Assembly (NCBI GenBank): GCA_963556495.2 | Contig: OY747710.1 | Coordinates: 16,894,000-16,957,999, forward strand | Reading direction: 5' to 3' | Length of the DNA: 64,000 nt | Origin: Valencia hispanica | Taxonomy: Eukaryota > Chordata > Actinopteri > Cyprinodontiformes > Valenciidae | Part shown: positions 58,379-64,000 of the stretch, in pieces | How positions within the stretch are numbered: position 1 is the stretch's first letter | Layout: the number at the start of each line of letters is the position of its first letter | Translations under genes and position numbers: made by a program | Notes under the pieces: model-generated | What the model was told of the DNA's origin: nothing | Seen by the model: only the letters and a program-made list of their open reading frames with translations | Databases searched by the model: none

Positions 58379-61140
58379 AACTTCTGACTGTTCCATGGTT
58401 TTTTAGATAACAATTTCAAAGTGATCACAGCTCATAAAGGTATAGTTTAACCCTCTTGGTTGTAGGTGTTTCTTTTTATTTCTTTTTACATAGTTTCAGT
58501 TTTCATGTTTAAAGCACTCATATTCATCACAATATCAAGAGTTTAATGTCAACAATCTTAGCAGACTCTAAACTATATGTAAGAAGAGGTTAGGTTTTTA
58601 TCTTAGAAAAAACGAGAGAAAATTTAATTTCTAAGCTAAAACATGTACATTTTTATGAAATATTTTGGATTTTTTTGTCACATCTTTGCTCATTTGAATG
58701 AATTGTTTTGATGCTTGAGATTGGTTTACTGAAGCCATAGCCTTACAGAAGTAACAGAAAACATTATCAATATAATAAAATAATGTCAAATAATTGCCCA
58801 AAATTAAATTTAGTTATATTGCTTTCTTTTTGTAAAGAGTATTGTATCTCATTCTATGTCCATCCAGAGAATATTATTGAAAAGTTCATTTATTTCAGTA
58901 ACTCAATTCAGGTAGTGAAACACAATATGCAGACCGATGTGTTGACGCCTTTTTTTTGGTCTATTTCTGTTGTGTGGAGTTCTGTTTATTATGAGGATTT
59001 TCTGCTTGCAGCTAATGAAAACACATTAAAGATTAGAAAATTACATCAGACTAGCAAAAAAAAAATCATTTTTATTTAAGAAATGGGGGCTTATTGTAAA
59101 GTATGCTTAATACATGCTTAAAGGTTATTGTTTAAATGGTATTAATCTGACAAACAAGCCTCCTCAGTGATGAGCTCCAAGTCCTGGAGGTTGAAAAGTA
59201 TATTTGCCCTCACCCTAATCTTTAGCTAACTCAATTTATTCTTTATCATATTCTGGTGGGGACTCTGACTGGATCACTCAAACATATATTTTATTTTGTA
59301 TTAAAAAATAAAAAAAAACCTGTTGGTAAAATTCAAAGATTACTTAAAACTTAAATCTGCCAGTGGGCAGTATTTACATTTACTATGTATAGTATTAAAA
59401 TATACATATTTTACTTCAGAAAAAATATGAATAAACATGAACTAGTAATGTTGGATCTGTGAACTAAGACAGGATGTTTAGATGGTGAACTATAACCATG
59501 AATTAATTCTTTTAACCTGGGTGAACTGAACTTTAACTAATTTTTGTTAATGTTGAACTGTTCCAACACTGGATCCTAATACACGCTGCCGTTTTCTCAA
59601 TGTTTACACTTGTCATTTTCTTTTTTTATCAACATATTTTTAGGATATATAAGTTTTGTGCTTACAAGCTTTATCTGGGACGGAAAAAATATTCTTATTT
59701 CTATTATTATTTTGCTATATGTATTGTTCTAAAATTTAGTTGTCGGTTCAGTTGCAGAAAATAGCACATGGGCCGTTTATGCAACTGTTATAAGTAAGCT
59801 AAAGAGTAAAGGATATGGAGATCCTTCCCATCAGCCAGAGGCAGGAAATGGAGAAGGAATGCCCAATCGATGGATAGTGGAACCCACAGCTCATTTTTAA
59901 CTCCAGGAGGAGGTTATTTGTGCAAGACTCGTGGCCTACAAGAGACAGGATGAGGGGGTGCAGTAGATGCACAAGCACGCATTTGCCTACAGATGTGATG
60001 GCATCAGCAGGAAACATACATCTCCTGGGACTCCTGCTAATATCTTTCCCTCCCCGTACTGTATCATCTCATGTGACCTTACAAATCACAAGCCTCGCAG
60101 TGCTCAAGTCGCCGTCGATCTGTCGAGCATATACGCAGAGGCGGCTAATCGGAACCATCCATTACGAAGCGGCTGGCTTGTTTCAAGCCACCGGCCACTC
60201 GTGGTGATGGATGTGAATGAAGGCCAAGGGAGAGACAAAGAATGAGGGAGACCTTTAGGGTGTAAGAAGAGATTAAGTAAGTCATCTATGGTATTATAGT
60301 ATTACATGAAAATGCACTGATGCATGATCACAGTACAAGTATTTTCCTTTTATTAGGGTGCTACATAAATCCTGGACTAATTTAACTTCTTAAGTCCGGA
60401 CATGCTGTCAGAGTTTTGTAACATAATCCTTTTCTGTAGGTATGAAGGTCATACAACAGAACATTTGCACAGAATAATTGCAAAGAGTCTCTCATTTAAG
60501 ATGCATAAAAAAACTATAAAAAGTTATCTTATTTTCTGTTCTGAAATTAACAGTAAGTGGCATCTTTTTTATTATTTGAGCCCAGATTGGCGGGTTTAAG
60601 ATGAAAGGCCAGAATAACAAATCCATGCTGTATGATTTTGTAGAACTGTTAAATTGACTTGAGACACACAGGGGAGCCTATACAGTTCCATTGTGGGGTG
60701 TGAGCCAGTAAAACAATGACAAGTCCTATCTATCCACCCCAAGGTGGCTTCCCCGAAGTCTGGAGTATTAAACTGAGCCCTGAGATAAAGAGGCTTCTCT
60801 CACAGTTCAGCCGTGGGGGAAAATGCGCTTATGTATTCCAGTCGTGCTGCATATTGTTTGATTTAATCAACATGGACCAGGAGGTTCTGTACAGCTCTCA
60901 AACACGTAGCCCTCCCAGGAGTAATATAAGGCTGAGCACCACTGACATACGATGTATGCAGATTTTAGGACAAAGCTGTGAGCAGTAATAACTGTGAGAT
61001 AGTATTATTTTCAGTTTTTGGAAATAATCAAAATACTTAAAGACCAATAATTAAAACAAGATTAGTAATCCAAAAATGTTGGCCTACTGGAAAGTGGGTT
61101 CATGTATTGTATAGTATATACATTCAACCCCTAGTCAGAG
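58379..61140. other. Spacer, partly of even composition
   Basis: Mostly AT-rich. The block 59900-60240 is clearly less AT-rich, has open frames in two phases (59920-60207, 59967-60245) without a domain, and no transposon words. The block 60716-60985 is similar. Either could be conserved noncoding DNA. Confidence 0.35.
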
Positions 61141-61589
61141 ATAGTCTTCACATTATTAACCACATAAATACAGTGTGGCATGAAGGTGATTAGACTGCAA
61201 CACTGCTGTTTGGGACACTCAGGTTACTTTAGTAGAAGTCTTCAGCTTCTCTGCATTGTTAGGTCTGGTGTCTCTCCTTTTGACACAGGCTCATGGGGTT
61301 AAGGTCAAGTAAATCGATGCCAGTATTGTTACTTTTAACAGTGTGGGCAGGTGCCATGTCCTGCTTGTAAATCAAATGAGCATCTCCATAAAGCTTATCA
61401 GCAGTTGTGTCATGAAGTGCTCCAAAATGTACAAGTCAGTGATTTGATAAAACTGGCTGGGCTTCCTTAGACAAAACACATTATCATTTGACATTATTTA
61501 TTTAGGGTTGAATTGGAATAATGTTTATGTGGCTACATTGATTTGAGTATATAATTATACAAGATTATATAATCTGTAAAAAAAAAAAA

Positions 61590-61668
61590 GTATGTATGTA
61601 TGTATGTATGTATGTGTATATATATGTATATGTATATATATGTATATGTATATATACATATATATACC
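61590..61668. repeat. (TATG)n / (TA)n microsatellite
   Basis: Several TATG units followed by TATA-TGTA mixtures, inside the Tc1 relic. Confidence 0.95.
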
Positions 61669-61735
61669 TAGCACCAAAGCACCTTGAGATAACATATTTT
61701 ATCAGCTGAGGCTATATAAATAAACTAAACCTGTT
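61669..61735 (+). mobile_element. LINE 3' terminus, family B-like, very short
   Basis: AAAGCACCTTGAGATAACAT and GAGGCTATATAAATAAACTA echo the family B 3' end. Only about 65 bp are present, so the assignment is tentative. Confidence 0.5.
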
Positions 61736-62138
61736 TATTTGGCCCTGATATGTCTTTGTGCATGGCTCTTGAAGCACTGTCTCTAGCTGCAGTCCACACC
61801 TTGTGAATCTTGCCCAAACTCTTGGATGGTCTTATCTTCAAAATTCAATGCTTGTGTTTCTTTTTCTACCTCATTTTTCCTTACACCCAACTTTTCATTA
61901 TTATACTCAGTTACACCACTCTGCAAACAGCCAACTTCTTTACCAATTACCTTTTGCTGCTTACCTTGAATGTAAAGGGTGTCCTTGACTGTATGCTAAA
62001 CAACAGTCAAGTCAGCAGTCTTCTCCATGATTGTTTAGACCAAAAATTACCACAACATAAACTTCATGTGAAAAATGCCTCATTTTTAGATCAATCTAAT
62101 ATTCCAAATGAACTGAATTTGGGTTTTTCATTAGCTGT

Positions 62139-62295
62139 AAGATACAACAGAAATAGAAATAACAGAGACCGCTACAGGAAATCTTTCCTGCCCACAGCCA
62201 TCATGATCTACAACAACTCCTCAAAGAATTAAGTGTATGAGCTACAACAACACTTGATTTCCCTCTGGGATCAATAAAGTATTTTTGAATTGGAT
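62139..62295 (+). pseudogene. LINE C-terminal fragment with GAATTGGATTGAATT tail
   Basis: The plus strand encodes RYNRNRNNRDRYRKSFLPTAIMIYNNSS, then a stop at about 62230. This is the terminal block (SF-PTA-LYN) of a fish LINE protein. The 3' UTR, CCCTCTGGGATCAATAAAGT and the ATTG-type tail follow. It truncates the Tc1 relic on its left. Confidence 0.7.
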
Positions 62296-62477
62296 TGAAT
62301 TAAAAAGAAACATTTTATTGAGATGCACATGTATGCAAAGTGAGTACAAGGTTGATGTGCAGGAGAAAATATGGGTTTTCCTGTTTTCAATAACAAACTG
62401 TTTGATGAGTTTGCTTGATGGTTGTGATTCTCCTCAGATGCATCATCTTACCCACACAAATGGTAAAATGGACTGAA

Positions 62478-62690
62478 CTTATATAGCGCTATTCTAGTCA
62501 TATTAAGCACTCAAGGCACTTTACACTGGTGCCACATTCACCCATTTGCACTCACAAACACTCACACATTTACACACCTATATGCAGATCGATACGCAAC
62601 TTGGATAAAGGGCCTGGCCCAGGGGCACATCGACATGTGACAGACAGAAGCTGGAATTGAACCTAAGCAAAATACTCTACTACCCAAGCC
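62478..62690 (-). repeat. SINE/LINE 3'-region repeat (…TATATAGCGCTATTCTAGTC…)
   Basis: ACTTATATAGCGCTATTCTA, ACTCAAGGCACTTTACACTG, CACATTCACCCATTTGCACT, CAGGGGCACATCGACATGTG and GGAATTGAACC follow a common teleost repeat read in reverse. Confidence 0.6.
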
Positions 62691-64000
62691 ACAGTCACCC
62701 CATATTTCACAAGTCATCTCATATTCTAGTGCAAGCTTTAAGAGGGAACATATAACCGTTTAACATTCTATAAATTTTTCCAGCCTGGCTGGTACCCAAG
62801 AGGCCTGGTAAAGTGAAAAATATTTTACATGTCTGAACCAAGAAGGGACTTCACATACCAATGGGACTGTCAGACTATTACAGGTTTCCAAAACACTGGA
62901 CTCATTTTTAGAAATAAGTCTGTCAAAACCGATCCACATCCTAACCCCACCTCACCCGTTCATTTTCAGAATCCACACACTGAAAGGATGAGGTGGAGCT
63001 TAAGCTATTCTAGGCTAGAAGGGTGTGCTGAGCGTCTGACAGCAGCATGCAGGAGGATTTGATGGGTAATGTAAATCAAGGAGTATTTCTCTGCGGAGAG
63101 GGGAGGGGGTTGGATCAAGACGAGTGATTCTATCTGGACTCAAATCCCAAGAATGCAGGTTTGAATAAGAATGAAACAGATAAAGCTTGGAGCAGCCATT
63201 ATGGAAACTGTAATCTTCGAATAAAAAAAAAAACTGGAAAATTGCAATTCTGCTGTCTAAAATATAAGGGGCTGTTATCACTGTACACTGACTTTCAGTT
63301 TTGGCTGAACTTAGAGGGCTGTTCTGTTGCTTTCTCCTCTCACTCAAGCTTGCCAGGCAGAGGTGTAGGTGTGTGGGTGGAGTGTCAGGACAGTGTAGGT
63401 GACTTCAGGTCTTATCAGCGGCTCAGAACAGAACTGAGAGGGGAGGCAATTTTTAGAGGGATGCTGGAATCCTCTGCTTAACTTTCTGTAACTGTCAGGA
63501 GGTTAATTCTTTGGAACATGTGTGGATAGATGCCACTTGCCAAATTACATCCATCCCCCCTGACATCTCCCCTGCAGCCCCAAAAATATTCCTTTAGCAC
63601 TGCAATGCACTTGAAAAAATAATAATAAATCAGACTAAGCTCTTTATTAACCCTACTGAGCCCATCAATATGATGATTTTTTTGGGTCAAGGATTCAAAA
63701 TTTGTTATGATCTTCATCTGTTATTGCAATTAAATACAAAAATGAAAAAAAAAATACAAAAAATGAGAGTGCATCAGTATTCAGCTGCTCTCCACCAGAA
63801 GGAGATTGGTGGGTGGGTAAGTGGTAGGGTAGATGAGCTCCTATCACTCCCCTCTGCTAATTAAAACTAACGACTCCAGGTGCTGAATGGTGCCGGGCGA
63901 GGGAACTGCCGGGTGGCTTGTTTGTGTTGGTGGTTCGCCTTCATTACCGCCCCCATCCATTCTCCTTAGGAGCCCACTGCAGTATCGACTCAAATCCCAC
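62691..64000. other. Unrecognised spacer to the window edge
   Basis: No gene or transposon end is found. The block 63330-63480 is of even composition; 63090-63110 is G-rich. Confidence 0.4.

Larger units (their letters stand above)
61141..62138 (-). mobile_element. Tc1-like relic split by a microsatellite and a LINE tail
   Basis: On the minus strand, 61160-61480 follows the C-terminal half of a Tc1 transposase related to the 56785 copy (words ACTGCTGTTTGGGACACTCA, CATGGGGTTAAGGTCAAG, GTGGGCAGGTGCCATGTCCT, GAGCATCTCCATAAAGCTTA). Then 61745-62035 follows its N-terminal half: GAAGCACTGTCTCTAGC, then CTCTGCAAACAGCCAACTTC and GTCAAGTCAGCAGTCTTC before the CAT start complement at 62027. From 62108 the words GAATTTGGGTTTTTCATTAG belong to the inner inverted end, cut at about 62138 by a LINE fragment. 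Between 61490 and 61740 lie foreign repeats. Confidence 0.75.

Overview
This window is ray-finned fish nuclear DNA, most likely a percomorph teleost. It is AT-rich and carries teleost-type repeats: Tc1/mariner elements in several families, L2/Rex-like LINEs, LTRs starting TGTCA, hAT ends, and (AT)n, (GT)n and (CCAT)n microsatellites. I found no intact host gene, no exon chain of a host gene, and no functional RNA gene. It reads as a gene desert or a very large intron filled with decayed mobile DNA. The family assignments come from recognising protein and repeat patterns, because no search could be run.

Layout. 1-3836: the 5' half of a LINE (endonuclease, minus strand) and the 3' half of an L2-type LINE (plus strand). 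4.7-6.7 kb: two decayed Tc1 copies. 7.7-8.9 kb: a second LINE family that carries a 62-nt patch of the first family. 9.6-10.5 kb: a Tc1 copy. 12.3-12.9 kb: long microsatellites around a dispersed repeat. 14.9-15.5 and 21.4-22.8 kb: two pieces of a third LINE type. 17.0-17.8 kb: a hAT-like MITE. 23.66-30.36 kb: the most interesting object, a 6.7-kb unit with ~330-bp inverted ends and a 6-bp duplication (TAAATG). Nested inside it are a degenerate SGNH-hydrolase-like gene with splice sites, two inverted-repeat elements and a Tc1 copy.

36.5-42.3 kb: two solo LTRs with perfect 5-bp target duplications, a LINE copy, a Tc1 relic and a GC-rich island. 44.3-45.8 kb: a nearly intact Tc1 transposon with one visible frameshift. 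51.5-54.0 kb: two more solo LTRs and a 200-bp fold-back hairpin. 55.6-56.4 kb: LINE/SINE 3' ends. 56.8-58.4 kb: a complete-ended Tc1 transposon with two frameshifts. 61.1-62.3 kb: a Tc1 relic broken by a microsatellite and LINE tails. The remaining stretches are AT-rich and unrecognised; a few with more even composition could be conserved noncoding DNA.

The elements do not work together as a pathway. Each family once used its own transposase or reverse transcriptase. All copies seen here are broken, so any movement would need enzymes supplied from elsewhere in the genome.
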